Positions 14,485 to 30,511 of a DNA stretch of 64,000 bases are shown piece after piece. Numbering within the stretch: position 1 is the first letter of the stretch; each line of letters opens with the position of its first letter. The DNA lies in the NCBI GenBank assembly GCA_016946835.1, contig JACVTC010000056.1, positions 352,001 through 416,000 of the forward strand, written 5' to 3'. The position numbers and the translations under genes were made by a program. This DNA comes from Neocallimastix lanati (nom. inval.). Lineage: Eukaryota; Neocallimastigomycota; Neocallimastigomycetes; Neocallimastigales; Neocallimastigaceae. The notes under the pieces were generated by a model. That model had not been told where the DNA came from and made no database searches. It saw nothing but the letters and a program-made list of their open reading frames with translations.

Positions 14485-15933
14485 GTTATTGTTATTAATG
14501 GCATTATTAGCCATTTCTAATTCATTACTATCTAAATTGGCTTGACTTTTACTATTATTCATAACTATTGTATCATCTGTATTGGAACCATCTGAACTAT
14601 TCCAACTATCATTTGTAATTTTCTTATTATTAATTAATCGTTCACTACTATTTTTTCCTTTATCAATTAACTTTGAATTACTTCGGTCATTTAAATTTAG
14701 GGATATTTTTCTACTATAATTTTTCTCACCTATATTTCTATGACTACTTGTTTGAATATTATAACAATCAATATTATATTCTACAGGGTTATTCCTAATG
14801 GGCTGTTTATACCTATTATTGATTTGATTTGAAATATTTATATTTTCATTTCTATTCCTTCCATTTCTTTCTTTATACATTCTATTCTCATTTGGATTGT
14901 CATAAATAACATTATAGTTTTTGTCATTATATCTATAATTATCATTATACAAATTATTATTATTATTATTATTATTGTTATTATTATTATTAGTGTAGTT
15001 TTTATCATTGGCGTAATTATTATTTCCATAATTATCATAATTATTATAATATTCATAATTCATATTATTATTATTGCTGCTGTTGTTGTTATTGCTGTAA
15101 TACCTATTATTGTTGTTGCGGTTATTATTATAGTCATTATTGTTGTATTTTTCATTATTATTTTCATTATAATTTGTTTTATTATTAGTATTATTGTAGT
15201 TATTACTATATTCCTGAACATAGTATCTATTGAAATTAGAATCCTCAGGGGAATTTGCCATACAATGAACCTCATTTCTTACCATTTCAGGAACTTCAGT
15301 TCTTACCATTTCAGGAACTTCATTTCTTACCATTCCTTGGGGGTGATTCATATTATTGTCATAGTATAATACAGGATATATTTTTTTATAATTTGCCGTT
15401 TGATATGGTGAACATAAATTAGCATATCGTCTTTCAGTTGGTCTCACTTTAGTTCTCTCTTTGACATTGTACACTGAATTTGGTGACTTTTCCCTTTGAA
15501 GTATTCTTTGTGAATCTTCATAATTATAGGAATAATCTATATTTTCTTTTTCCATCATACCTGAATTGCCATTTCCATTATTATTACCATAATTGTTTTT
15601 GGTAGGAAGACCTTTGGAACGGTAATAATAATATTTTTGATCACGATAATCAAGATATTTTTTTGCTATACATTGTTTTAATCGTACTTCTGAAGACACA
15701 GGTGTAATAAGTTCCAATTGTCTTTTTTCCTTTCGACGCTTATATCGAAAACAAGAAGCAATTATAAAGCAAAATATTAAAAATCCTATTGAAACAAATC
15801 CACCCAATACGATATATATTAATATTCGGGTGGGTATATCACAATTTTCATCTTTATAAAATTTATAGATATCACATATTTTTTTCTCTTCCTCTTTTAT
15901 TAGAATTTCTTCTTTTATAAGTTCATTCCCCAT
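11720..15933 (-). CDS. Asn-rich single-pass membrane protein of unknown function, three exons
   Basis: Exons 13146-15933, 12531-12686 and 11720-12363 join in phase to 1195 residues. A hydrophobic segment at about residues 36-62 (within LIYIVLGGFVSIGFLIFCFI), followed by basic KRRKEKRQ, predicts one membrane span with a long cytosolic tail. The tail is disordered, with several poly-Asn runs, a three-fold MVRxEV repeat near residues 201-220, and a Pro/Ser/Tyr-rich C-terminus. If not spliced, exon 1 reads on nine codons to a stop at 13120, giving 937 residues. I favour splicing because the downstream exons have no start codon of their own, and a GTATGC donor at 13145 ends exon 1 in exactly the phase the next exon needs. 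I do not recognise a family; a cell-surface or polarity adaptor is possible but speculative. Confidence 0.6.
13972..14006 (-). repeat. (ATT)n array encoding poly-Asn
   Basis: One of several ATT/AAT triplet runs within the membrane-protein gene; it encodes an uninterrupted Asn stretch. Others lie near 13739-13770, 14453-14492 and 14957-14992. Confidence 0.8.
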
Positions 15934-16095
15934 ATTCTTTCTCTCTCTCTTTTTATTTCTATTTTTTTTTTTTTAATTTAACTATTTTAATTTTTTACCT
16001 TTTTTTTTTTTTTTCTAAAGAAAAAAAAAAATAATAATAATAAAAAATAAAAATTTTTAATATAATAATTGTATAAAATAAATGAATTGAATTAA

Positions 16096-16098
<3 letters not shown>

Positions 16099-16159
<61 letters not shown>

Positions 16160-16160
16160 T
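16099..16160. repeat. (ATT)n microsatellite
   Basis: A pure ATT array about 170 bases upstream of the start codon of the minus-strand membrane-protein gene. Confidence 0.9.
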
Positions 16161-16296
16161 CAATACTAAATTTATTAATGTACTGAATATATCGGAGGAT
16201 ATATATATATATATATATAAATTAAGAAAATATCATTAATTTTATTTTTCTTTTTTTATTTTTTAATTTTTCTTTTATTTTATTTTATTTTATTTT

Positions 16297-16328
<32 letters not shown>

Positions 16329-17078
16329 GGTTTTGTTTTTTAATTTTTAATAAAGTGTGATATTATTAAAATATTTACATTTAGATAAAAATAATGATTG
16401 TTGAAAAAAATTACTTTAATTTTTTTTGAGAAATTGAAAAATATATAGTTATTACTATTATAAATTAAAACATTGAAATATAATAATTGATCTATATCCT
16501 TTAATTATATTATTATTATTATTATTATAAAAGTTTTTATTTTATTATATTTTATTCTTGATGGAAATGATTGCTATATAAATTACTAAATTAATTGATT
16601 AATAATTGAAATGAATAATAATAATAATAATAATAATAAAATAAAATAAAAATAAAATAAAATAAAATAAAATAAAAATTAAAAAAGAACGAAAAAATTT
16701 CTTGAAAAAAACTAAAATTTAGTATGATATATTAAATATATAAAAAATTAATAATAGGAAAAAAATGATAATTATTATCTTTTATTTATTAATATATAAT
16801 ATGAATATATTATATATTTTATCATTTCAATGATTTAAAAATAAAAACAATTCATTTTACATTATAATTATTATCTTTTAAAAATGTATATATATAAAAT
16901 AAATTTATATAATATAAATTTTGGATTTTTTTTTTTTTTATTTTTATTATATGATATTAATTTTTTTAATTACTTCCGAAGAAAAAAAATGAAAAAAATG
17001 AAAAAATCATAAACTTTAATTGCTATAAAATTTACAATGGAAAAAAATTTTATGAAATTGAAAATATTAATAAATGAA

Positions 17079-17114
<36 letters not shown>

Positions 17115-20100
17115 TAATAATAATAATTTATATATAATTAAAATATTAAAAAATTAAATTTGTAATTGTCAAGAAAGTTTATCTTTTTTTTTTAAAAAAA
17201 AAAAAAATTTTCCTTTTAATTTTTATTTTACTATATATTTTATTATTTTATTATTATTTTTTTTTTATATCATATTATTATTTTATGTAATATTAAATAA
17301 TTTTGAATTTTTTTTTATTATAATTTATTTTATTTTATTGTTTTAATTAATTATAATATATATATTAAAATTTTTTTTTAAAAAAAAAAGGTTTAATGAA
17401 CTAAAAAGTCTTAATCCAAAAAAATTTTTATAATATAAAAATATTAATAAATAATATTTTATACAACAATAATTTTCTAAAAAAAAATATTCCATGTATT
17501 TATTTTTGTTTTTCATTAAAATTTATAAAAATATCCTCTAATTTTTTTTCCTAGGTGATTTATATGTAATATATTAATTATTATTAGTTTTTTTTATATT
17601 AATATTAAATTTTTAATATAAAAATGACATCTAAAATACCATATTTGAAATAATTATTCAATTTAAATATACATAATTAAAACTAATTATGACAGTGAAA
17701 TTTGATTAAAATAATAAATATTTATATAAAATTAAATCATTATTAATTTTTTATTTTTAAATATCTTTAGTCTTAATTGTATCATTCTTAAATATAAAAA
17801 TATATTTAATAATATAAAAGGATTTGATATTTTATAAAAATTTTCAGTTTTGAAATATGTATTTTTTATATTAATTTGGTCATTAAATAATACATTAACA
17901 TAATAAAGGATATAATATATAGGTATATTTATATGAAATTCTACTTATTTCTTTCAGTTATAGTATATATTGAGAAATATATAATTTCATTTAAATTAAA
18001 TGAGATAATGTATAAAAAATATGAAACTCATATTTGAGTATTGCTTAATTAATGTTTAAAGATATCTAAATCCACACTATATAAATAAATAAAAAAAAAA
18101 AGTATTATGCATTATATTATAATATAATTTCCAGGATTATAACATCTAGAAAAGGGACTTAATTATTGATAGTTGTATTTTTTACTAAAAATTGATAATA
18201 AATTAAAAATTAATATATTATTTTATCCGTCTATATTAATTTAAAAAAATTTTTTTAAATATGTATAATTAATAGGTTATATTTTATTATATTTCATTAG
18301 TAAAATTACTTTCTATAAAATACTACTTTTCAATACTTTATTCTAATTATTTAATTATATATACTAATTAAAATATTTAAGGCATGCCGTTATTTTTTGT
18401 ATCAAATCACATAATTTATAATGATAGTAAGAGTTTTATATCACAATTAATTTGATATTTTATATTAATTCTATTTCAAAAATATTAATATTAAGAATAA
18501 TAAAAAATATTATTGATATATCTTTAAATATAAATATTTATTACATAATTATAATTGTTATTAGTCTATAAAAAAAATTTTTATTAATATCTCTTTGAAA
18601 ATAAGTTATTTATTACATAAAAACATAAAAAATTTATATACTAATATGATAAATTAAATAGAACATTTGTTTAAATGAAAATAAATTTTATTAATATATC
18701 ATTGAAAATAAGTTATTTATTAAATAATTGTTATTAGTATAAAAAAAATATTTTAATAGTATAAGTAATTCGTTTCTTTTTAGTTAATGCTAATATTTAA
18801 AAACATAAAAAATGTATATATTAATATGATAAAATAATTAGAACATTTTTTGAAATGAACAATTATAATTAATTATAGTTAATTTAACATAAAAAATAAG
18901 TACAAATAAAAATTAATATATGGAAATTTTTATTTATTAAAGATAAAAAAATAAAATAAAGAAAAAGAAATAAAAATATATATTTACAAAGACACATTGA
19001 TTTAATGTAAAAAAATTAATATTTAATATATAATTAGAAAATTGTTATCCTAAATAAAAAAAGATATTGATGAAATAGACTAAATAAAAATAGATTATAT
19101 AACTATAAATGAGCCAAATTGAATATAATTCAGTAATATAATTATAAATTAAAAAAAAGTATTATATAAATATATTTTAAAGAAAATACAAATCAGAAAT
19201 GAATAAATTAAAGGCAAAACCAATATATTAATGTATATTATTATTATTATTATTACTATTATTATAATTATTATTATTATTATTATTATATTATTATTAT
19301 ATTTATTATATTTATTATTATTATTATTATTATTATGGAATTTTTAATGATAAATAATGATATAAAAAAATTACAATTAATAATTATTAAAATTTTAAAT
19401 TATATAAATAAAATATTTTGTTCTCTCTTTATTTATTTTCATTTTTATTTAAAAGAACAGAATATATATAGTAAAGAAACAAAATATTTTTAATTTAAAC
19501 AATACAATTATTAAATAAATTAAGGAAAAAAATTAAACAAAACAAAAAATGTTTATATCTATTTTATATATATATAATAGTTTCTATGAGTTGGTCATTC
19601 TCTATAAGACATGAAAAAAAAAAAAATTTTTTTTTTGTTAATAATAAATAAATTTTATATATTATTTTTAAATAAAAGACATAAAGCAAATAATAAAAAT
19701 ATATTCAATTGAATTAATTAAAATAAAGAAATAAAGAAATAAAGAAAAAGAATGTTTAGTATTTAAGAATTAGAATGATGGCTTGTTGATATAATAAATA
19801 ATTATTTTATTTTTTATAAATAGTTAGATTAATAATTTATTCATTTAAAGTTCTTGTAATAAAAATTTAAAATTATATCATATGTAATATTGTTACATAC
19901 TGATTTTTTTTTTTTTTTTTTTATATTTAAAAAATAATTAATAATAAATTTAAGAAATTGCTATTAAAGTTTTATTATTTTTTAAAAAAAAAATATCTTT
20001 GTCATATTCCATTAATAGTATACTTTTTTTCAAAAATTTATGATATTAACAATTTAATAAGAAATATTATTAATTATAGATAAATAAAATTATGTATAAA

Positions 20101-20384
20101 TAATAAAAATATAGAATTGTTTTTTATTAATAAAAAATTTTTTTTTTCTTCATTATTATTTTATGATTAAGATCTATAGTTATTTCATTTATTTTAATAA
20201 AAAAAATGAATAAATTAAATAATATAATTTTTTTTTTTTATTAAAAAAATAAAAAAAAAAAAATAAAATAAAATAAAATTTCCATAAATTTAATTATTAT
20301 TTAGTTTATGGTCAACATTAATTATTATTAGAATTATGAATGTTTAATTAAAAGTTTATTATTAATAATTATTATTTATTTATT

Positions 20385-20527
20385 TATTATTTATTATTTA
20401 TTTATTTATTTATTTATTATTATTTATTATTTATTATTTATTATTTATTATTTATTATTTATTATTTATTATTTATTATTTATTATTTATTATTTATTAT
20501 TTATTATTTATTATTTATTATTTATTA
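20385..20527. repeat. 7-bp satellite, unit ATTATTT
   Basis: ATTATTT units repeat in tandem with little variation, and degenerate copies continue to about 20610. The same 7-mer on the other strand forms the array in an intron at 35523-35688. Confidence 0.9.
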
Positions 20528-20789
20528 TTAATTAATTATTATTAATTATTGATTATTAATATTTAATATTTAATATTTATTATTTATTATTTATTTATTT
20601 ATTATTTGTTATATTTAATATTTAATATTTAATATTTTGAATCATTCAACATATCAATTTATATTTAAAATAGAAACTTATTAATAAATTATATTCATAT
20701 ATATTTAATAATTTTATATTTATTGTTAAAGATCTCATTAATAATTCATATTTTATTTTTAAAAGGAAAATAATGTAAAAGATAATAAT

Positions 20790-20822
<33 letters not shown>

Positions 20823-20845
20823 AATTTATATAGGTATATTTAAAC

Positions 20846-21143
20846 TTTAATAAATTAAGAAATAAGATCTCTATTTGGGACTCGTATCCTTTGCCGCTAA
20901 TTCAAGATATGCTCGAGCACCTTGGAAAAGGCAAAGTTTTCTCTAAATTTGACCATCGCTCCGCATAAAATCATGTTAAAATAAAAAGTGATAATAAATA
21001 CAAAACTTCTTTTACCTGCAAGTTTGGTCACTACGAATATCTTGTTATGCCCTTTTGGATTGAAAAATGTCCCTGCCGATTTTCAGCATTTTATCAACAG
21101 TGTCCTTGAAGGAATTCTCGATAACTTCGTCTATTCCATTATT
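20846..21143 (+). pseudogene. Ty3/gypsy reverse transcriptase fragment
   Basis: From about 20879 the frame reads DSYPLPLIQDMLEHLGKGKV, then KFDHRSA, a stop where the family has Tyr, NHVKIKSDNKYKTSF, and YLVMPFGLKNVPADFQ. This is the conserved fingers/palm start of Ty3/gypsy reverse transcriptase (usual forms FSKLDLRSAY and VMPFGLTNAPATFQ). The match ends just before the catalytic YxDD block, where AAT-rich sequence takes over. The in-frame stop and truncation make it non-functional. It lies on the same strand as the integrase piece at 22773-23971, so the two may come from one element. Confidence 0.85.
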
Positions 21144-21429
21144 TTCTTTATTCTTTTTACTATTTGAATTAATATTATCATTATTATTAATAGTTTTAAT
21201 ATTTATTATTACAATACTATTAATTTCCATATTATTATTTTGATTTTTCTTTATATCTGTATTACCAGTGAAACTATTTGTATTTTCTTCTTTAGTAATT
21301 ATAATATTACTATTTGTTTCACATTTTCCATTATTAGCATTTCCTATTTTATAATTTTTTTCTCTGAAATTATCCATTCTGAACGCGTATAATTTATTTT
21401 GTTCCTCATTTACTGTTATCCAACATGTC

Positions 21430-21463
21430 ATTTTTATTATTATTTTTTTAATTATTAAAAATA

Positions 21464-21495
<32 letters not shown>

Positions 21496-22481
21496 TGTAG
21501 TCAAGTTAGATATACCATTATTGATAATATTATTAATTGAATTATTATTAATTATATTTTCATTAACATTATTAATATTGTTATTATATTTATCATTATT
21601 ACTGTTTACTTTATTATTATTCTTAATATTATTATTATTTGTTGAACTATTTGTTAAACTAATTTTTAAATTTGGTTTTAAAATTTTCCGATTTCTACAA
21701 TGGTATGATATATTATTATCATTACTAATGTTTAGATTATTGTTACTATTATTATCTATACCAAATCTATAATAATTATGAGTGTTTTGTCTAGGTTTAG
21801 TATATTTATTTAAGTTATTATTTTGTATTCCTTGAGTCACAATATTTATAGGTGAATTCCTAAAATTCCTCTGATTCCTATTATTATTTCCAATCCATAT
21901 ATTAAATACATTTTTATTATATTGACTAGAAAAATTATTTTTAAAATTTGATCTTTCAATTTGACCATAGTTTAATTACACTATTGTAATTATTCCTAAT
22001 ATTAGTAGTATAAGAACCCCGCATTTCATTGCCTACGATATTCGTTTATTATACTTTCAAAATTTTTCGGCTAATCCACAGGCATCTTCTAGATTATCAA
22101 TATCAACCATAGCAACCCTTTCATAAATTCTACCTCTTGGTCGTAAAGCTTTTTCATAATCAATAACAGATATAAAAGACTTGTCGTCGAAATCCAATTG
22201 ATCGTATAGTTCCAAAAATCTAGTATTAAAATGACAGACACTTTTCGTTTGGGGCTATAATAATAATATTTTTTTAATTGACGTAGTTTATCTTCCTTCA
22301 AATTTTCTCTCCAATATTTCTTTCTAATTAATTTAACACATTCATCCAAAGTAAGAACTCTATTTACTTCTTTTTCTTTTTCAGTAAGTATCCTTACGAT
22401 GCCATCTTCAACAGCCGCAATTATATAACAATATTTATTTTCATCGGTAGTAAGTAATACCTTCCCTCTTAAACCAATCAT
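21430..22481 (-). pseudogene. Ty3/gypsy gag remnant, opposite strand to the flanking pol pieces
   Basis: The frame begins at 22481 (MIGLRGKVLL). At about 22240 it must shift to continue with FNTRFLELYDQLDFDD and YEKALRPRGRIYERVAMVD, which is typical retrotransposon capsid sequence. Stops follow, then an Asn-rich part including YHCRNRKILKPN at about 21690, which looks like a zinc knuckle that lost cysteines. At least one frameshift and several stops make it dead. It lies on the minus strand between two plus-strand pol fragments, so it is a nested insertion or an inversion. Confidence 0.75.
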
Positions 22482-22772
22482 TAATTTTAAACTTCCAGAT
22501 TTCTGCGTCTCTATAAGATCTAAAAAAAAAAAAAAAAAAAAAAATTTATTATTAAAAATTTTTCAGAAATTGAATTAAAAATTTAATTAAAAATTTTAAT
22601 GTATTTAGGAAAAGTATAAATAGAAGATACTTTTCACTTTTTTTTTTGATGTAATTGTTATTAACTATTAATAAATATATAATATTAAGAAAAAATATTT
22701 TTAATAAAAAATTTAAATAAAATAAATTCTTATTGTATTGTTATTGTAATCTATTTTGGTGTTTTCTTTTAC

Positions 22773-23971
22773 AGCCCAAGATGGAAGATGATGTTAAGAA
22801 TTTTGTAAAGTCGTGCGAAACATGTATGAGAAACAAAAATCTAGGCACCGTAGATTTGGGTTACTTTTACTTCAACCGCTCTACGTTCCAGAAAGACCTA
22901 GGAAATCAATTTCGATTGATTTCCTATGTGGTCTTCCACCATCTAAAGGTAATACGGTGATTATGGTTGTAGTTGATAGATTTTCAAAAATGATACACCT
23001 TATTCCCTTCAAAGATATTCCAAATTCTGTACAAACAGCTAAAGCATTTACCAATAATATCTATAAGCTCATGGTCTACGCTATGATATTATTACGGATA
23101 GAGGATCACATTTTACAAGTGAACTTTGGCATGAATTTCTATTCATATTAAATATCATCGAAAATAGCTACCACTGACCACCATGAAACCGTAGGTCAAG
23201 TTGAACGATGCAATTCTTACATCGAACAATACCTTCGCTACTTCTCAAGATCTTTCTATCATGATGATTGGGTTGATTTTCTTCCACTTGCTGAGTTTGC
23301 TTATAACAGCTCAATTCATCCTTCCACTAACGAAACTCCCTTTTTTCTCAACTATGGATTTCATCCTTACATGGATGAATATACACTACTCCCTACTTGT
23401 AACATTAATCATAAAATGGTTCAAAAAGTTTATGAAAGTTTTAACCATGTTAAAGAAGTTCTTCTCCGATCCCAAGAGCTATATAAACGCTCTGCTGATA
23501 GAAAAAGAATTACCGCTCCTTCTTACAGCATTGACGACTTGGTGTGGATTCAAGCTCCCCCTTCGTTAAATATATAATCAAGCTCAAAACTAGCTCCATG
23601 CAAATATGGTCCATACAAAGTAACCAATGTTTTACATAATAATAATTATAAAATTGAACTTAAAAATTCCCCCTTTCCTAAGCATCATAAGGTTTTCCAC
23701 ATCTCTGAACTCGAACCATTAACATCAGTACCTGAAAAGTTTAGAAAACAATATAAAGATCCTGAGTCTATTAAGGATATTATTGAAATTGCGGGTTTTA
23801 GAACTAACTATAAGAAGAAACAATACGAATATAAAATCCTTTATAAATATCATTCCTCCTATAATTGGGTATCTTCTTCTGAAGTTGATAATAATCCAAG
23901 AAACCAAAATATTTTTATTAAATATATTAATAATAATAGGAAACCAGTCTCGATCTCATATAGTTTATAAT
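22773..23971 (+). pseudogene. Ty3/gypsy integrase and chromodomain fragment (chromovirus type)
   Basis: The reading frame is broken several times. In order it shows the zinc-finger end (SCETCMRNK at about 22813), the start of the catalytic core (ISIDFLCGLPPSKG, MVVVDRFSKMIHLIPFKD), then after a shift ITDRGSHFTSELWHEF, then after another shift VGQVERCNSYIEQYLRYF and EFAYNSSIHPSTNETPF. The C-terminal part includes KYGPYKV and KVFHISELEP. The final stretch (about 23767-23920: YEYKILYKYHSSYNWVSSSE) matches the usual place and pattern of a chromodomain. It ends at a TAA near 23969. Two or more frameshifts and an internal stop before 23580 make it inactive. Confidence 0.88.
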
Positions 23972-24154
23972 TAAAAAAAAATTTCTTTTAAAAATGTATA
24001 TTCAACAGAATTTATTTCTCCAACTAGTTTGAAATTCACATGGCCAATTGAACATTTATGTTCAAGTGAATTTCAAATACTTCTTGCGTACTCTTTTGAA
24101 TAAACTAATATCAAAAATATTAGTATTTCTTGAATTCACCTGGAATACGAATTC

Positions 24155-24190
24155 TTGGAGAGAGCGTTGTCAAGGATATGATACAAATAA
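24155..24190 (+). other. Candidate polypurine tract and start of a decayed gypsy LTR
   Basis: GGAGAGAGCG is followed by TGTCAAGG at about 24168. A purine-rich tract followed by TG is what is expected at the start of a 3' LTR, about 190 bases after the integrase stop. No second LTR copy was found, so the boundary is tentative. Confidence 0.4.
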
Positions 24191-24809
24191 ATTTATATTC
24201 AATACTACAAAAATAATAATTTAATGAAAAATATAATTTGTACTCCTTAAATCCTTGTACCGTTCATAATTTAATTAATATTGTATTACATATTAATTAA
24301 TATTATCCCTTTTTTTATATTAACTAATATAGTTGAATATTATTTATAAAAAATTTTTTTATTATTAATTATATTATTTTTTAATTATATATTTTTATTA
24401 TCTTATATTATATATATATTATTTTATTACTTTATATATTAAAATTATGTTGTTATCTTTAAATTAGTATATATTAAAATATATTATTAAATATTTTATA
24501 TTGTTTTTCAAAAATATAAAAAACTAAAGATTATTCTTTTTTTAAATCTTTGTAAGATTATTATTTATAAAATAATATGATAACTTTATAATAAGACATA
24601 TTAAATAAAATCTATTTAATTAAAAGTTTAATAGCAAAATAACATTTTATAATTTGAATAAATAAACTTATAAAATAAAATAAAAATAAATATCTATAAG
24701 GTTATTAGATTAAAGGCTTACGACCAAGTTTACCCTTTAATCTAAATACAAACTTAACAAATTATTAAGAATTTATGTTAAAAATATCATTATTATTTTA
24801 TTCTTTATC
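24190..24809. other. A/T-rich spacer with one hairpin
   Basis: No coding sequence. The only structured feature is the inverted repeat at 24705-24745. Part of the decayed gypsy LTR may lie at its left end. Confidence 0.5.
24705..24745. repeat. 12-bp perfect inverted repeat
   Basis: TTAGATTAAAGG at 24705-24716 is perfectly complementary to CCTTTAATCTAA at 24734-24745, with a 17-base loop that contains most of the local G and C. It could be a terminator-like hairpin, the end of a small inverted-repeat element, or chance in AT-rich DNA. Confidence 0.6.
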
Positions 24810-24820
24810 AATTATAATAG

Positions 24821-25378
24821 TTGAACCAGGTTCTATCCTGGTTGTTAGTCCACAGATTATCATACATAAGGCTCCTGGTTCGACCCCGCCTTTTGACCAT
24901 TTTCCGGTTTTTCCTTTAACAAAAAGTTTTATGGTAGATGGTGGTTAGGGTTTCCGTTTACAGGTAAGCATATCCCCCTCCCCTTATATGTAATATTCTT
25001 AAATTCCGGAGTAATATAGACTAGATACATTGGACCTGAGAGGGTTGCGTTAGTAACTGTCATTAATATACTTACGAGGAAATTCCTAGCATATAGGTTC
25101 ATATGCACGTAGCTAAACTACGAATAATCAATCTGCTAGCTAAATAATATTACCTGATTCGTTGGATTAGGTTACTCTAGCCTCGCTTCTAGGGAGTTAG
25201 GTACCGAAAAAGCATTCCGAGAAAAATCATGCTAGATAATCTTAGCAATAATATGTATGGTTAGAGCGCCAATGCTGAATAAAACAGTAAGGCTGTTCAG
25301 TAGGGACTATATCCACAAAGTGTTGTGACTACCTTAATATTCCCATGTCTTGAGGTACACACCGGAAATAAAAAAAAG
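24821..25378 (+). mobile_element. G/C-richer non-coding repeat, SINE-like or LINE-tail candidate
   Basis: This block is far richer in G and C than its surroundings and carries no open frame. It begins with an arm containing GAACCAGG (24823) and two complements of it, and has a tRNA-B-box-like GGTTCGACCCC at 24877. The end has two hairpins: AACAG/CTGTT at 25283-25297 and CACAA/TTGTG at 25314-25327. It finishes with AAATAAAAAAAAG. A 10-base direct repeat, AATTATAATA, flanks it (24810-24819 and 25384-25393), though this is weak evidence in such DNA. Hairpins, an A-rich tail and possible target duplication suggest a non-autonomous retroposon on the plus strand or an isolated LINE 3' end. I cannot name the family. 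Confidence 0.5.
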
Positions 25379-25852
25379 ATAATAATTATAATAATACATA
25401 TTGAAATAAAATAAAATAAAATAATTATCAAAAAGATATAAATTTAATATTTAATAATTATTATTAAATATATATATATGTTACTACACATATTTGTTTT
25501 ATATCAATATGTAATTAAATTATAAATTTATTACTATTCATTATAAATATTATAACTTTACATTAATAAATTAATGTATTGAGTTCTCTTTATATAAATA
25601 AATAAATAATATAATATATAATTTTTCATTATATATTTGCGTGTTTCTACAGATAGTCGGTCAATAAATAATAATTATAATAATAATAATAATAACAATA
25701 ATAAATAATAATAATGATAATAGTAATAAATATAATAATAGTAATAAATAATCATAATAATAATAGAAATAACTTTAATTATAGTAATGATAATAATTAT
25801 GATTACTATAATTAAAGTTATATATATTATTTTTATTATTATTTCAAAAAAA
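25379..25852. other. A/T-rich spacer before the copia element
   Basis: AAT arrays and A/T runs. A short island near 25639-25662 with GCGTGTTTCTACAG is less A/T-rich but too short to assign. A long inverted repeat lies at 25770-25820. No gene. Confidence 0.55.
25770..25820. repeat. 19-bp perfect inverted repeat next to the copia insertion
   Basis: TAACTTTAATTATAGTAAT at 25770-25788 is perfectly complementary to 25802-25820, with a 13-base loop. It lies 33 bases from the copia LTR. It may be a target-site structure or a relic of another element. Confidence 0.7.
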
Positions 25853-26176
25853 TTTTAATACACTGCTTAAATTGATCAATTTAAGTTTTATTCTTTAATA
25901 ATTCCTTTTATTTTATTTAATAAGAATAATATATTAAAAATATCTTTTTAGTTAAATTACATGTATTAATATAAGATATAATTTAGTGTTACATTATATT
26001 AACGTATTTCGTTATTACTAAACGCCACATTATATGCTATACTATTACATTAATTATAAATTATACTAATATTAATTATATATTTATAATTTTATATAAA
26101 ATCAATATTAAATATATTTAAATTATTTATTTTATTTTATTTTATTATTTAATAATATTAAACTTTATTTCTAACA
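25853..26176 (-). repeat. 3' LTR of the young copia element
   Basis: 324 bases, identical to the copy at 31718-32041. On the minus strand it begins TGTTAGAAATAAAG and ends GTGTATTAAAA. The start is canonical TG but the end is not the usual CA. Confidence 0.95.
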
Positions 26177-26184
26177 TTCCTCCT
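26177..26184 (-). other. Polypurine tract of the young copia element
   Basis: AGGAGGAA on the minus strand directly abuts the TG of the 3' LTR, the expected place for the plus-strand DNA primer. Copia element two has AGGGGGAA in the same position. Confidence 0.9.
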
Positions 26185-26197
26185 AAAGTTTAATATT

Positions 26198-30503
<4,306 letters not shown>

Positions 30504-30511
<8 letters not shown>

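Larger units (their letters stand above)
15934..20845. other. Intergenic, about 4.9 kb, no gene seen
   Basis: Long A/T runs and AAT/ATT arrays with no open frame of normal composition. It contains an (ATT)n array at 16099-16160 and a 7-bp satellite at about 20385-20527. A T-run of about 32 at 20790-20821 borders the transposon region that follows. No RNA gene is visible. Confidence 0.65.

Noticed and set aside
20385-20527. CRISPR-like regular repeats
   Set aside because: Pure 7-base tandem units with no spacers.
21045-21467. 140-codon minus-strand open frame as one protein
   Set aside because: Its C-terminal part is the antisense of the gypsy reverse transcriptase fragment; only the gag-like part further right is believable.
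24871-24895. tRNA gene suggested by a B-box-like GGTTCGACCCC
   Set aside because: The arms around it do not pair as a T stem and no acceptor stem closes; kept only as part of a SINE-like candidate.
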